Shown here piece after piece: positions 54,719 to 62,898 of a stretch of DNA of 64,000 nt (position 1 is its first letter; every line of letters starts with the position of its first letter). A program made the translations under genes and the position numbers. This DNA comes from Trinickia dabaoshanensis (GTDB lineage: Bacteria; Pseudomonadota; Gammaproteobacteria; Burkholderiales; Burkholderiaceae). The notes below the pieces were generated by a model, which worked only from the letters and a program-made list of their open reading frames with translations, did not search any database and was not told where the DNA came from. The stretch is taken from contig NZ_PNYA01000017.1 in assembly GCF_002879885.1 (NCBI RefSeq), forward strand, positions 62,001 to 126,000. Direction: 5' to 3'.

Positions 54719-54749
54719 GGCCGAGCGTTCGCGCTCGGCCGTTTTTTTT
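54719..54749 (+). terminator. Rho-independent terminator of clpB
   Basis: GGCCGAGCG/CGCTCGGCC stem (54719-54727 with 54732-54740) with a stable TTCG tetraloop, then GTTTTTTTT. Confidence 0.92.
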
Positions 54750-54771
54750 CATTACCGCGCGAACGCGCTTG

Positions 54772-54791
54772 ACTTAGAGTGCGCTCGAAGT
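54772..54791 (+). promoter_or_regulatory. MerR-type operator upstream of the MerR gene
   Basis: ACTTAGAGTGCGCTCGAAGT is a near-perfect 20-base dyad (two mismatched pairs) directly behind a -35-like TTGACT (54769-54774), the usual place for a MerR-family binding site between the -35 and -10. It ends 18 bases before the MerR start codon. Confidence 0.6.
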
Positions 54792-54809
54792 CTTAACGTT
54801 GAGGTCGTC

Positions 54810-55277
54810 ATGTCGGAAGCACTCACCATCGGCCGTATGGCCGAGGCACTCGGAGTTTCGACGCACACGCTGCGGTACTACGAGCAGGCGGGGTTGATTC
54901 GACCCGTGTCCCGCTCGCAGGCGGGCCACCGGCTCTATTCGCGTGCCGATATCGAATGGTTGCGTCTCGTGATGCGGCTCAGGGCCACGGGAATGCCGAT
55001 CGCTCGCATCCAGGCGATTGCCGAGCTTAGAGCGGAGGGGCCCGCCACAGCAAACGAGCGGCGTGCGTTGCTGCTCGAGCATCGCGACGCGGTGCAAGCC
55101 GAATTGCGGCAATGGCAAGCGAACCTGGCCGCGATCGAGCAGAAGATCCGCGACTACGATGCGATGCTCAGCGACATGACGGATGACAAGAACAACCCTC
55201 AACCGTCAAAGGAACGATCATGGCAATCGACACGAACGCAAACAACGAACGCTACACGCGTGGATGGGCAAAGCTGA
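54810..55277 (+). CDS. MerR-family transcriptional regulator
   Basis: A 155-residue regulator starting MSEALTIGRMAEALGVSTHT at ATG 54810. N-terminal winged helix LRYYEQAGLIRPVSRSQAGH then RLYSRADIEWLRLVMRLRAT; long coiled-coil dimerisation helix (about 80-130). No cysteines in the C-terminal domain, so it is not a metal or thiol sensor of the MerR/SoxR type; it resembles the small cysteine-less group tied to aldehyde or redox response. It overlaps the downstream carboxymuconolactone-decarboxylase-like gene by 58 bases in another frame. Confidence 0.88.
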   Translation: MSEALTIGRMAEALGVSTHTLRYYEQAGLIRPVSRSQAGHRLYSRADIEWLRLVMRLRATGMPIARIQAIAELRAEGPATANERRALLLEHRDAVQAELRQWQANLAAIEQKIRDYDAMLSDMTDDKNNPQPSKERSWQSTRTQTTNATRVDGQS

Positions 55278-55660
55278 AAGAGGTGGACGGTGAAGTCGGC
55301 GAGCGTGTGGTGGCGTCGCTCGCGCAGATCGCGCCGGAGTTCGGGCGGCTCGTGATCGAATTCGGCTTCGGGGACATCTATAGCCGTCCGGGCCTCGACC
55401 TGAAGTCGCGCGAGATTGCGACCATCGCCGCGTTGGCCGCGCTCGGCAACGCGCAACCGCAACTGAAGGTGCATATCGAAGGCGCGTTGAACGTCGGCTG
55501 CACGCGCGAGGAAATCGTCGAAGTGTTCATGCAGATGGCCCTGTATGCGGGGTTTCCGGCTGCGCTGAACGCGCTCTTTGCCGCCCGCGAGGTCTTCGCC
55601 GCACGCGACGCGGCCGAGGCTGCGCCGACGGTTGCGTCGACGGCGACGGTCGCCGCCTGA
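55220..55660 (+). CDS. Carboxymuconolactone decarboxylase (AhpD-like) family protein
   Basis: A 146-residue helical protein of the CMD/AhpD-like family. ATG 55220 is preceded by AAAGGAAC. Core segment SREIATIAALAALGNAQPQL and GALNVGCTREEIVEVFMQMA are characteristic; the CxxC pair of AhpD peroxidases is absent (single Cys in NVGCTREE), favouring a decarboxylase-like member. It starts inside the MerR gene, so translation is coupled, and MerR likely controls it. Substrate unknown. Confidence 0.88.
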   Translation: MAIDTNANNERYTRGWAKLKEVDGEVGERVVASLAQIAPEFGRLVIEFGFGDIYSRPGLDLKSREIATIAALAALGNAQPQLKVHIEGALNVGCTREEIVEVFMQMALYAGFPAALNALFAAREVFAARDAAEAAPTVASTATVAA

Positions 55661-55666
55661 GGCGCG

Positions 55667-57031
55667 CTAGCGCGAGGCTGACGCTTCGCTCGTGCGGCGC
55701 GCACTGATCGCGCGCCAATGAGCGAATAGCCCACCGCCGGCCACGGCCAGGCTGGCGGCGCTGGCGGCCCAAAAGCCACGAGCACCGGTGAGCCAGGACG
55801 GGATCGTGCCGCTTACGTCGAATCCGAGCGCATACCCGCCGCCGAGCCCGACACCCCATAGCGCGATGGCGTAGATCACGGTGGGTACGACGGCCACTTT
55901 GTATGCGCGCAGCACGAACGCCGTTACCGTCTGGAACGTATCGAAGATGTGATAGACGAGCATGATCGGCAGCAGCGGCATCGCAGCCGCGATGACCGCC
56001 GCGTTGGTCGTGTAGCCCGCGAGGATGGCCGGCCGCAGGATGAAGGCGATCGCCGCGTACGCGAGCCCGATCGCACACGCCATGACGATGCCGTGAAACG
56101 CCAGCGTGCGCGCGTGGTCGTAACGGTGGGCGCCTAGCGCTTGCGCGACGAGCGTCGAGGTGGCGATGCCGATCGACATCGGCGTCATATAGAGCACCGC
56201 ACCGAGGTTACCGGTGATCTGATGGCCGGCGAGCGTCGTCGTGCCGAAGCGCGCGATGAACAGCGCCATGAACGTGTAAGAGGTGACTTCGATCAGGTAC
56301 GACAGCCCCATCGGCACGCCGAGCTTGAGCAGCGCGATTTGGCGCTTGCGATCGGGCCAGCAAAAATGCTTGAAGATCTCGAACTGTGCGAAGAAGTCGA
56401 GCTTGGCGAGCAACGCCAAGCCGATCGCGGCGAACGAGTAATTGATGACGGTGCTGGCCAGTGCGCAGCCGGGGCCGCCGAGCGCCGGAACGCCGAAGCC
56501 GCCGAAAATGAACCACAAGTTGAGCGGAATCTTCAGCAACAGCGCGGCCACCTGCAGAATCATGACCAGACGCGGCTTGCCGATTCCGTTCGCGAGCGCC
56601 GTATAAACGCGAAATACGAGGCTGGCGGGCAGCCCGAGCGCCGCAATGCGCAAATAGGTTTCGGTACGGTCGTAGAGCGCGGGCGGCACTTTGGAGATCG
56701 CGAGCAGCGGCCCCGGGAAAAACATGACGACAAAGCCGAGCACCGCGAGCGCCGCCGACAGCCAAAGCCCTTGGCGCACCTCCTCGCCGATCTCGGTGTA
56801 GCGCCGCGCGCCGAAGAGTTGCGCGGCGATCGGTTGAAGGGCCAGGACGACGCCCGTCAGAGCGACGAAGACCGACACGTAGACCGACGAGCCGAGCCCG
56901 AGCGCCGCCAAATCGACAGCGGAAAACCGTCCCACCATCACGGTATCCATGACGCCGAACGCGATCACGGCCAATTGACCGATCAGGACCGGCCAGGCGA
57001 GGCCGGCGATTTTGCGGATGTCGGCGAACAT
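55667..57031 (-). CDS. MATE family efflux transporter (NorM type)
   Basis: A 454-residue exporter with 12 membrane helices, probably cation/drug antiport. MATE-specific features: FGVMDTVMVGRFSAVDLAAL in helix 1, the second copy in the C-terminal half (LYMTPMSIGIATSTLVAQAL). It starts 6 bases after the glycosyltransferase stop on the same strand, so both genes are transcribed together. Substrate not predictable. Confidence 0.92.
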   Translation of the reverse strand: MFADIRKIAGLAWPVLIGQLAVIAFGVMDTVMVGRFSAVDLAALGLGSSVYVSVFVALTGVVLALQPIAAQLFGARRYTEIGEEVRQGLWLSAALAVLGFVVMFFPGPLLAISKVPPALYDRTETYLRIAALGLPASLVFRVYTALANGIGKPRLVMILQVAALLLKIPLNLWFIFGGFGVPALGGPGCALASTVINYSFAAIGLALLAKLDFFAQFEIFKHFCWPDRKRQIALLKLGVPMGLSYLIEVTSYTFMALFIARFGTTTLAGHQITGNLGAVLYMTPMSIGIATSTLVAQALGAHRYDHARTLAFHGIVMACAIGLAYAAIAFILRPAILAGYTTNAAVIAAAMPLLPIMLVYHIFDTFQTVTAFVLRAYKVAVVPTVIYAIALWGVGLGGGYALGFDVSGTIPSWLTGARGFWAASAASLAVAGGGLFAHWRAISARRTSEASASR

Positions 57032-57037
57032 GGGGAA

Positions 57038-58798
57038 TCAGGGGCGGCGTTGGCGAACGAGGTGTCGATGCCGCTCCGCCTTCGGCGCGGGCCGATCGAC
57101 GCGCACGTACAGACGGAATCGCTCGTCGCGGTCGGCCGCGCGCCGGCCTTCCCAAACGAGCTTCCAAGCGTAGTTGAGCATCGGACTCGGTGCGCTGAAG
57201 TCGGCGGAATCTTGCCGGAGCAGCACGTCGCAGTCCTGACTGAACGAAAACTGCATATCGGCGAAATAGGCGAACGAGGCAAGTTGCGCGTCGCCGAGGC
57301 GCACGGGGGAAATGCAGGTGTAGTCGTCGGGCAGATGCTCCGCGATTTGCAGCGCGACGTCCCGGTAGGTTCGGCTGTAATTGACCATCGGCAGCCACAG
57401 CGTCATCAGCAGTACCCACATGAGCGTCGTGCCGGCGCTCGAGAGGACGACACTGCGCCAGAGCACCTTCGGGTGCCGTGCGATGCGCCAGCGCACCAGC
57501 GCGAACCAGCAAACCGTCGCCCCGATCGCGCAGACGAACGCGAGCACGTTGAATTGCGGTACGAAGCCGGGCACGAGCCGGGCGAGGTTACGCGCGAGCG
57601 GATGCGGAAAGCCCGTTTGCGCCGCGAGCCAGACGAGCCAAACGAAGATGCCTAGAATCGAAAAGCTCAAGACCGCGAACCAATCGATCGCGTTGATCGC
57701 GCCGCGCTTGAGCGTCGGCAGCGCGAAGGCGGCCAACGTCGCGAGCGGGGGCAGCAGCAGAATATAAAGCCGATTCGTTTGATGGCTTTGCAGCACCGCG
57801 AGAATCAGCACCGGCAGCGCGACCGATACGGGAATCGCCACGTGCGGTTTGCGGCGCAGCCCGCCCCAGCTGACCCAGGCCCATATGGCGAGAGGCCACG
57901 CGGGCCAGGTGAACAGAGGCAGGTTCTTGAACGCGTAAAGCCAGACGTGGCCCGTCGGGGCCGAGAAGCGATTGATGCTGCCGTTGATCCATTGCTGCAC
58001 GAACCAATGGGCATCGTCGGGGTAGGCGTGCAGAATCACGAGGGGCCACGCTAACGCGAGCGCGAGCGCGAGCGGAAGACCGATCGCCAACAGCCAAACG
58101 GAGCGCAGTTCGCGGACGATGACGATCATCGCGAGCGTACTGACGAGCAATGCGCTCACGAGCAACGGATTGCCCGCTAGGGCGAGCAGCCCCAATGCCC
58201 CCCCCCACCAAAGTGCGCCTTGCAGCGGTTTTTCGGCGCCGCGCACGAGCCCGTAGACGAGCATGGCGATGGCCATGAATTGCGACAGTTGCGGGGTGGC
58301 TTCGTGTCCGCGCTCGGCGAGCCCGAAACAAGCGACGAGAATCAGCAGGGCCCCGTCGGCCAACGTGCGGCCGAAATCGCGCGGCTCGGGTTCGCCGCCG
58401 AATGCGTATTTGAACGGTTGAACTTCGGCGCGGCGGCCGAGCAGATAGGCTGCGTACCAGACGAAGGCGCACGTCGCGCAAAACAGCAAGCCCGTGGCGA
58501 GCCGCGACGCATTGGAGGCGTCGACCCAGGGCGCGAGCGCGCGGATGGAGATCGCGCCGAGCCAGTATCCGAGCGGCCCGTCATCGGTGATGAACTTGCC
58601 TACGAGATTCGGCAGCAGCCAATCGCGCGTATGGCCGCCGGCCATCGTCCACATGACGCCGAAGCCCGCCGCGTCCTCGTTTTTCCACGGGTCGCGCCCG
58701 AACAGGCCGAACGCCGCGTAGACGATGCAAAGCGTAAGCAACAGCCAGCGCGGGAGGGCGCGTGTGGCGGAAGCGGTGAGGCGAACGACGGGTCTCAT
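57038..58798 (-). CDS. GT39-type membrane glycosyltransferase (ArnT-like)
   Basis: A 586-residue inner-membrane protein with about 12 hydrophobic segments and a C-terminal soluble domain (from about 470). The N-terminal loop GRDPWKNEDAAGFGVMWTMA with acidic residues E41/D42 matches the first periplasmic loop of ArnT/PMT-type transferases. It is not part of the arn operon and lacks the SDEGRYA motif, so the sugar and acceptor are unknown. Co-transcribed with the MATE exporter. Confidence 0.8.
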   Translation of the reverse strand: MRPVVRLTASATRALPRWLLLTLCIVYAAFGLFGRDPWKNEDAAGFGVMWTMAGGHTRDWLLPNLVGKFITDDGPLGYWLGAISIRALAPWVDASNASRLATGLLFCATCAFVWYAAYLLGRRAEVQPFKYAFGGEPEPRDFGRTLADGALLILVACFGLAERGHEATPQLSQFMAIAMLVYGLVRGAEKPLQGALWWGGALGLLALAGNPLLVSALLVSTLAMIVIVRELRSVWLLAIGLPLALALALAWPLVILHAYPDDAHWFVQQWINGSINRFSAPTGHVWLYAFKNLPLFTWPAWPLAIWAWVSWGGLRRKPHVAIPVSVALPVLILAVLQSHQTNRLYILLLPPLATLAAFALPTLKRGAINAIDWFAVLSFSILGIFVWLVWLAAQTGFPHPLARNLARLVPGFVPQFNVLAFVCAIGATVCWFALVRWRIARHPKVLWRSVVLSSAGTTLMWVLLMTLWLPMVNYSRTYRDVALQIAEHLPDDYTCISPVRLGDAQLASFAYFADMQFSFSQDCDVLLRQDSADFSAPSPMLNYAWKLVWEGRRAADRDERFRLYVRVDRPAPKAERHRHLVRQRRP

Positions 58799-58949
58799 GC
58801 AGGCTGCGGGTCTCGGACGGCGGTTGTTATGCAGTGGTTGTCATGCTTATAGAGCGGGCGGCAGGGCGCGCGCGATCCGGCATTGTAGTCGCGCGCCGCC
58901 GCGCCCGCCATGCGACGCGGCGGATGTGTTCCTTCGCACCAACGAAAAT

Positions 58950-58968
58950 GGGCAGCATGATGCTGCCC
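58950..58968. repeat. Inverted repeat hairpin next to the rpmE2 terminator
   Basis: GGGCAGCAT and ATGCTGCCC are perfect inverted arms around one G. The GGGCAGC/GCTGCCC core recurs in the terminator 14 bases away, so the pair may be a duplicated termination signal for the opposite strands. No T-tract here. Confidence 0.55.
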
Positions 58969-58975
58969 ATATCGC

Positions 58976-59004
58976 AAAAAAGGGCAGCGTAGCGCTGCCC
59001 TTTT
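58976..59004 (-). terminator. Rho-independent terminator of rpmE2
   Basis: On the minus strand GGGCAGCG and CGCTGCCC pair (58982-58989 with 58993-59000), followed by TTTTTT; the A-tract on the other side gives a potentially bidirectional terminator. Confidence 0.85.
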
Positions 59005-59050
59005 GTCCGGTCCGGCGTAGGGGCCGGGCGCATCGTTTTGCGCTGTGTGC

Positions 59051-59314
59051 TTACTTCGCTGCCTTGCCGGCTGCGCGTGCACCGAACTTCTTGTTGAACT
59101 TCTCGACGCGGCCTGCCGTGTCCATGATCTTTTGCTGACCCGTGTAGAACGGGTGCGATTCCGACGACACTTCGATCTTGGCGAGCGGGTAGGTCTTGCC
59201 GTTGTGCTCGACCGTTTCGCGCGTTTGGATCGTCGAGCGCGTCACGAACATGAAGCCGTTCGACAGGTCGTGGAAAACGACTTCGCGGTAATCGGGGTGA
59301 ATGCCTTCTTTCAT
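59051..59314 (-). CDS. rpmE2: 50S ribosomal protein bL31, type B
   Basis: An 87-residue L31 of the C-minus (zinc-free) type. [52 protein letters not shown] and the absence of the CxxC zinc motif identify type B. AAAGGAAAC precedes the ATG at 59312-59314. Under zinc limitation this form replaces the zinc-containing L31. Confidence 0.96.
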   Translation of the reverse strand: MKEGIHPDYREVVFHDLSNGFMFVTRSTIQTRETVEHNGKTYPLAKIEVSSESHPFYTGQQKIMDTAGRVEKFNKKFGARAAGKAAK

Positions 59315-59501
59315 GATGTTTCCTTTAGTCTGGCGGTAGCCAACCCACGCTGCACTGCCGCGCAAGGCGCCCCTGAGAGCGAACGTGCGGCATGCCGAAG
59401 GCGCGAGCCACTTGCCTAAGGTCGAAAAACGGCGATTATGCCAGAAAATCAGGCGGTTGACGAATTATTCGCGTTGCGAAAAATCAGCCGCCGCGGCTCC
59501 G

Positions 59502-60359
59502 TCATCCGGCGCTTTCTTCCGCCTGGCTGGCGGTATCGGCGAGCACGCCCTTACGCGCGGGGTCTTGACGGTAATAGCGCGCGAGTAAGCGGTAAAGCTC
59601 CGGGAATTCCTGCTCGAATGCCTTGGGCTGCACGAACAACGCCTCGCTACAAACGGCGAAGAATTCGGAAGGGTGGTCGGCCGCGTACGGATCGATCAGC
59701 GATTCGCGTTCGAAGCGCGCCCAACGGCGGCGCGGGACGTTATCGACCACGTCGCAAAAACGGTCGTATGCGTGATCGAACACGTCGGCCCAAGCCTGCG
59801 CATCGAGCGGTGCGTGCCAGCGCCGGAAAAGGGGCGGGTGGCCGTCGGTTTCGCCGGTCAGCATGTCGATCTTGTGCGCGAACTCGTGAATGACGACGTT
59901 ATAAGCGTCCTCGCCGTCCGTGAGTTGCGCGTCTTCCCACGACAGAATGACGGGGCCGCCTTCCCAAGCCTCGCCGCTCGCGTCGTGCTCGACCTCGTGG
60001 ACCACGCCGTCCTCGTCCTCGACGGTCTTGCGAATGACGAATTCGCCCGGATAGACGGTGATGCCCACCCATCCGCGGTATAGATCGAGATTCAAATTGA
60101 GGACCGGCAGACACGCTTGCACGGCAATGCCGACGATCATCTTGTCGGTCAGCTCGAGTTCGTGCGCGGTCGAGAATTGCTTTTGAGCGATAAACAGGCT
60201 CGTCATCTCGCGTAGCCGAACGAGATCGGCGGCGTCGAGGTAGCCGAGGAACGGCAGACCCGCGAGCGTGGCCTGCCACAGCGCATCGTCGATGGCGTGC
60301 TCGCGCAACGCACGCTCGCGGCGGCGCGTACCGAACCAGCGCGTGAGCTTGGAGAGCAT
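59502..60359 (-). CDS. mtfA: Zinc-dependent peptidase MtfA family
   Basis: A 285-residue metallopeptidase of the MtfA (Mlc-titration factor) family. Zinc motif HEFAHKID with H158, E159 and H162, downstream Glu in the HPSEFFAVCSEALF segment. The N-terminal region FLGYLDAADLVRLREMTSLF matches other members. It is followed by rho upstream on the same strand after 54 bases. In E. coli MtfA binds the glucose regulator Mlc; that role here is unproven. Confidence 0.92.
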   Translation of the reverse strand: MLSKLTRWFGTRRRERALREHAIDDALWQATLAGLPFLGYLDAADLVRLREMTSLFIAQKQFSTAHELELTDKMIVGIAVQACLPVLNLNLDLYRGWVGITVYPGEFVIRKTVEDEDGVVHEVEHDASGEAWEGGPVILSWEDAQLTDGEDAYNVVIHEFAHKIDMLTGETDGHPPLFRRWHAPLDAQAWADVFDHAYDRFCDVVDNVPRRRWARFERESLIDPYAADHPSEFFAVCSEALFVQPKAFEQEFPELYRLLARYYRQDPARKGVLADTASQAEESAG

Positions 60360-60413
60360 CGGAGAGCGAGGAGGGGTGCCGCCTTCATCGTTCGACGAAG
60401 GCGGCGCGATGCC

Positions 60414-61676
60414 TTAGCCGCCGCGACGCATCAAATCGAAGAACTCGGAATTGCTCTTCGTTTGACGGATCTTGTCGAGCAAGAACTCCATCGCTTCGAC
60501 TTCGTCCATGTCGTGGATGAACTTGCGCAGCACCCAAATCTTTTGCAGGATTTCGGGCTTGATGAGCAACTCTTCGCGACGCGTGCCCGACTTGTTCAAG
60601 TTGATCGAGGGGTACACGCGCTTTTCCGCGAGACGGCGCTCGAGGTGCACTTCCATGTTGCCCGTGCCCTTGAACTCTTCGTAGATCACGTCGTCCATCC
60701 GGCTGCCGGTTTCGATGAGCGCCGTGCCGATGATCGTGAGCGAGCCGCCTTCCTCGATGTTGCGCGCCGCGCCGAAGAAACGCTTCGGGCGTTGCAGCGC
60801 GTTGGCATCGACACCGCCCGTGAGCACCTTGCCCGAAGCCGGGATCACGGTGTTGTAGGCGCGCGCGAGACGCGTGATCGAATCGAGCAGAATGACGACG
60901 TCTTGCTTCATCTCGACGAGACGCTTCGCCTTTTCGATGACCATCTCGGCCACTTGCACGTGGCGCGTAGCGGGTTCGTCGAACGTGGAGGCGATCACTT
61001 CGCCCGCGACCGAGCGCTGCATTTCGGTCACTTCTTCGGGGCGTTCGTCGATCAGCAGAACGAAGAGCACGACGTCCGGATGGTTTTGCTTGATCGCATG
61101 CGCGATGTGCTGAAGCATGACCGTCTTACCGGACTTCGGCGAGGCGACGAGCAGCCCGCGCTGGCCTTTGCCGATCGGGGCGATCATGTCGATGATGCGG
61201 CCCGTGACGTTTTCCTCGCCGCGCATTTCGCGCTCGAGCAGCAACGGCTTGTTCGGGTGCAGCGGCGTGAGGTTCTCGAACATGATCTTATGTTTCGAGG
61301 CCTCGGGCGGCTGTCCGTTGACCTTGTCGACCTTGACCAGCGCGAAGTAACGCTCGCCGTCTTTCGGCGTACGCACCTCGCCCTCGATCGTATCGCCCGT
61401 ATGCAGGTTGAAACGACGGATTTGGGAGGGGCTGATGTAGATGTCGTCCGTGCTCGCGAGGTACGACATTTCGGGCGAACGCAGGAAGCCGAATCCGTCG
61501 GGCAGCACTTCGAGCGTGCCGTCGCCGAAAATCGTCTCGCCGGTTTTGGCGCGCTTCTTCAGGATGGCGAACATCAACTCTTGCTTGCGCAAGCGGTTCG
61601 CGCTTTCGATCTCGAGGCCGTTCGCCATCTCGATCAATTGAGACACGTGCTGAGACTTAAGCTCGGATAAATGCAT
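60414..61676 (-). CDS. rho: Transcription termination factor Rho
   Basis: A 420-residue hexameric RNA helicase. N-terminal cold-shock-like RNA-binding domain ([33 protein letters not shown]), P-loop [10 protein letters not shown], Walker [20 protein letters not shown]-loop [20 protein letters not shown] and R-loop [17 protein letters not shown] at 61674-61676. Located between trxA and mtfA. Confidence 0.98.
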   Translation of the reverse strand: MHLSELKSQHVSQLIEMANGLEIESANRLRKQELMFAILKKRAKTGETIFGDGTLEVLPDGFGFLRSPEMSYLASTDDIYISPSQIRRFNLHTGDTIEGEVRTPKDGERYFALVKVDKVNGQPPEASKHKIMFENLTPLHPNKPLLLEREMRGEENVTGRIIDMIAPIGKGQRGLLVASPKSGKTVMLQHIAHAIKQNHPDVVLFVLLIDERPEEVTEMQRSVAGEVIASTFDEPATRHVQVAEMVIEKAKRLVEMKQDVVILLDSITRLARAYNTVIPASGKVLTGGVDANALQRPKRFFGAARNIEEGGSLTIIGTALIETGSRMDDVIYEEFKGTGNMEVHLERRLAEKRVYPSINLNKSGTRREELLIKPEILQKIWVLRKFIHDMDEVEAMEFLLDKIRQTKSNSEFFDLMRRGG

Positions 61677-61770
61677 ACGGAAATCCCGCCGGGGAAGGTG
61701 CGACGAAAAGAAATGTGGGAGGAGAGTTGAGCGGAACCGCTCAGAGACTTAAACGTCTTGAAGTCTTATG

Positions 61771-61779
61771 ATTCTAGCA
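61771..61779 (-). promoter_or_regulatory. Extended -10 promoter of rho
   Basis: On the minus strand TGCTAGAAT (an extended -10, TGn-TAGAAT) lies about 95 bases before rho; no good -35 is visible. The leader has a GAGCGG/CCGCTC hairpin (61729-61742). Confidence 0.5.
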
Positions 61780-61821
61780 TAGCACAGGCAACGCGCGGCT
61801 CTATTGGCCGTTGTGCCGCAT

Positions 61822-61855
61822 GCCGGGCCTGTTGTCCTGCTGCAACAGGCCCGGC
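61822..61855 (-). terminator. Strong hairpin 3' of trxA without U-tract
   Basis: GCCGGGCCTGTTG and CAACAGGCCCGGC (61822-61834 with 61843-61855) form a 13-base-pair stem with an 8-base loop, 7 bases after the trxA stop. No T-run follows, so it may act as a processing or RNA-stability element rather than an intrinsic terminator. Confidence 0.55.
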
Positions 61856-61862
61856 GAGCTCG

Positions 61863-62189
61863 TCACAGATGGCTGTCGAGGAACGCGGTCAATTGCGATT
61901 TCGACAATGCGCCGACCTTCTGCGCCGCCACCGCCCCGTTTTTGAACAGGATCAGCGTGGGGATGCCGCGCACGCCGAACTTGGCGGGCGTCGATTGGTG
62001 CTCGTCGACGTTGATCTTGGCGATCTGGAGACGGTCGCCGTAATCCTTTGCGACTTCGTCGAGAATCGGGGCAATCATTTTGCACGGACCGCACCACTCG
62101 GCCCAAAAATCGAGAAGCACGGGCTTGTCGGATTTCACGACGTCCTGTTCGAACGATGCGTCGCTGATGTGCTTGATTTGTTCGCTCAT
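61863..62189 (-). CDS. trxA: Thioredoxin 1
   Basis: A 108-residue cytoplasmic disulfide reductase. Active site WCGPC (W32-C36) in [14 protein letters not shown]; cis-Pro segment [17 protein letters not shown] 62187-62189; the in-frame upstream stretch to 62891 is non-coding. Upstream neighbour of rho, as in many bacteria. Confidence 0.97.
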   Translation of the reverse strand: MSEQIKHISDASFEQDVVKSDKPVLLDFWAEWCGPCKMIAPILDEVAKDYGDRLQIAKINVDEHQSTPAKFGVRGIPTLILFKNGAVAAQKVGALSKSQLTAFLDSHL

Positions 62190-62557
62190 GTAAAAGTACC
62201 TCTTCGGGTTCGAGGCCCGCGTCTGAAATTGCTCGCCACGATACACTAAAACCGGAAATCGTTCCGAACGCTCACGCCCGGGCGGGTATGCCGGAGACGG
62301 ACGCGGCGCCGGCTTCGAAAGAAAAGCGCGCGACGCAAGCCGTTCTACGAGGCTCGCGACAGTCGCGGGTCGCCTAGTTGTCATATTAGCCCAAATTGCT
62401 ATGTGTCGTACGAAGCGATAGCCCCGGCAGGAGCGTTGCCGCACGCGCTTCGCGGCGCGCTCTCGTGCGGCATTCGGCCATGGTTGCATGCCGCCTGTCG
62501 ATGGTGCGCCGCGAAACAAAATTGCGCGGGCGCTCGGAACCGGTGATAGAATGCGAC
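62190..62557. other. 368-base intergenic region, trxA/ffs
   Basis: Divergent spacer carrying the promoters of trxA and ffs. The trxA side was not resolved. No ORF looks real. Confidence 0.45.
62522..62552 (+). promoter_or_regulatory. Promoter of 4.5S RNA
   Basis: -10 TAGAAT (62547-62552) ends 5-7 bases before the RNA 5' end; -35 TTGCGC (62522-62527) has a 19-base spacer, slightly long. Confidence 0.5.
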
Positions 62558-62657
62558 GTGACGGGCCTCCTCGCATGGAGGGGCGGTCAACCTGGTCAGG
62601 TCGGGAACGAAGCAGCCACAGCCGTTTTCCACCAGTGCCGAGGGTCAGGCTCGTCAC
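62558..62657 (+). ncRNA. ffs: Signal recognition particle RNA (4.5S, bacterial small type)
   Basis: About 100 bases containing the conserved SRP domain IV with GGTCAGGTC...GGAACGAAGCAGCC. The ends GTGACGGGCCT (from 62558) and AGGCTCGTCAC (to 62657) pair to form the long hairpin, with short internal loops. Binds Ffh for co-translational targeting. Ends are estimated from pairing. dnaX follows on the same strand after a spacer of about 240 bases, as in many proteobacteria. Confidence 0.93.
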
Positions 62658-62898
62658 CTTCCGCTTTGCCTTTTCAGCTTTGCCTCTTCCGCTTTTTCTT
62701 TCCCCTTGTTTTGTTTCCCGTGCGCTTGCCGAATGCGGCATCGTCTCCGCTTTGCGTTTTACCTCCCGTTTTCTCGTCGTTGACCCCGTAGCCGCGCCTT
62801 GGAACTTAGGGGCGCGCCGGCGGCTGATCATCGCCACCGGCTTCGCAAGCGCGATCGCAGTTGCATTGGCGCCGGGGCGTTGCTGATACAATTTCGCG

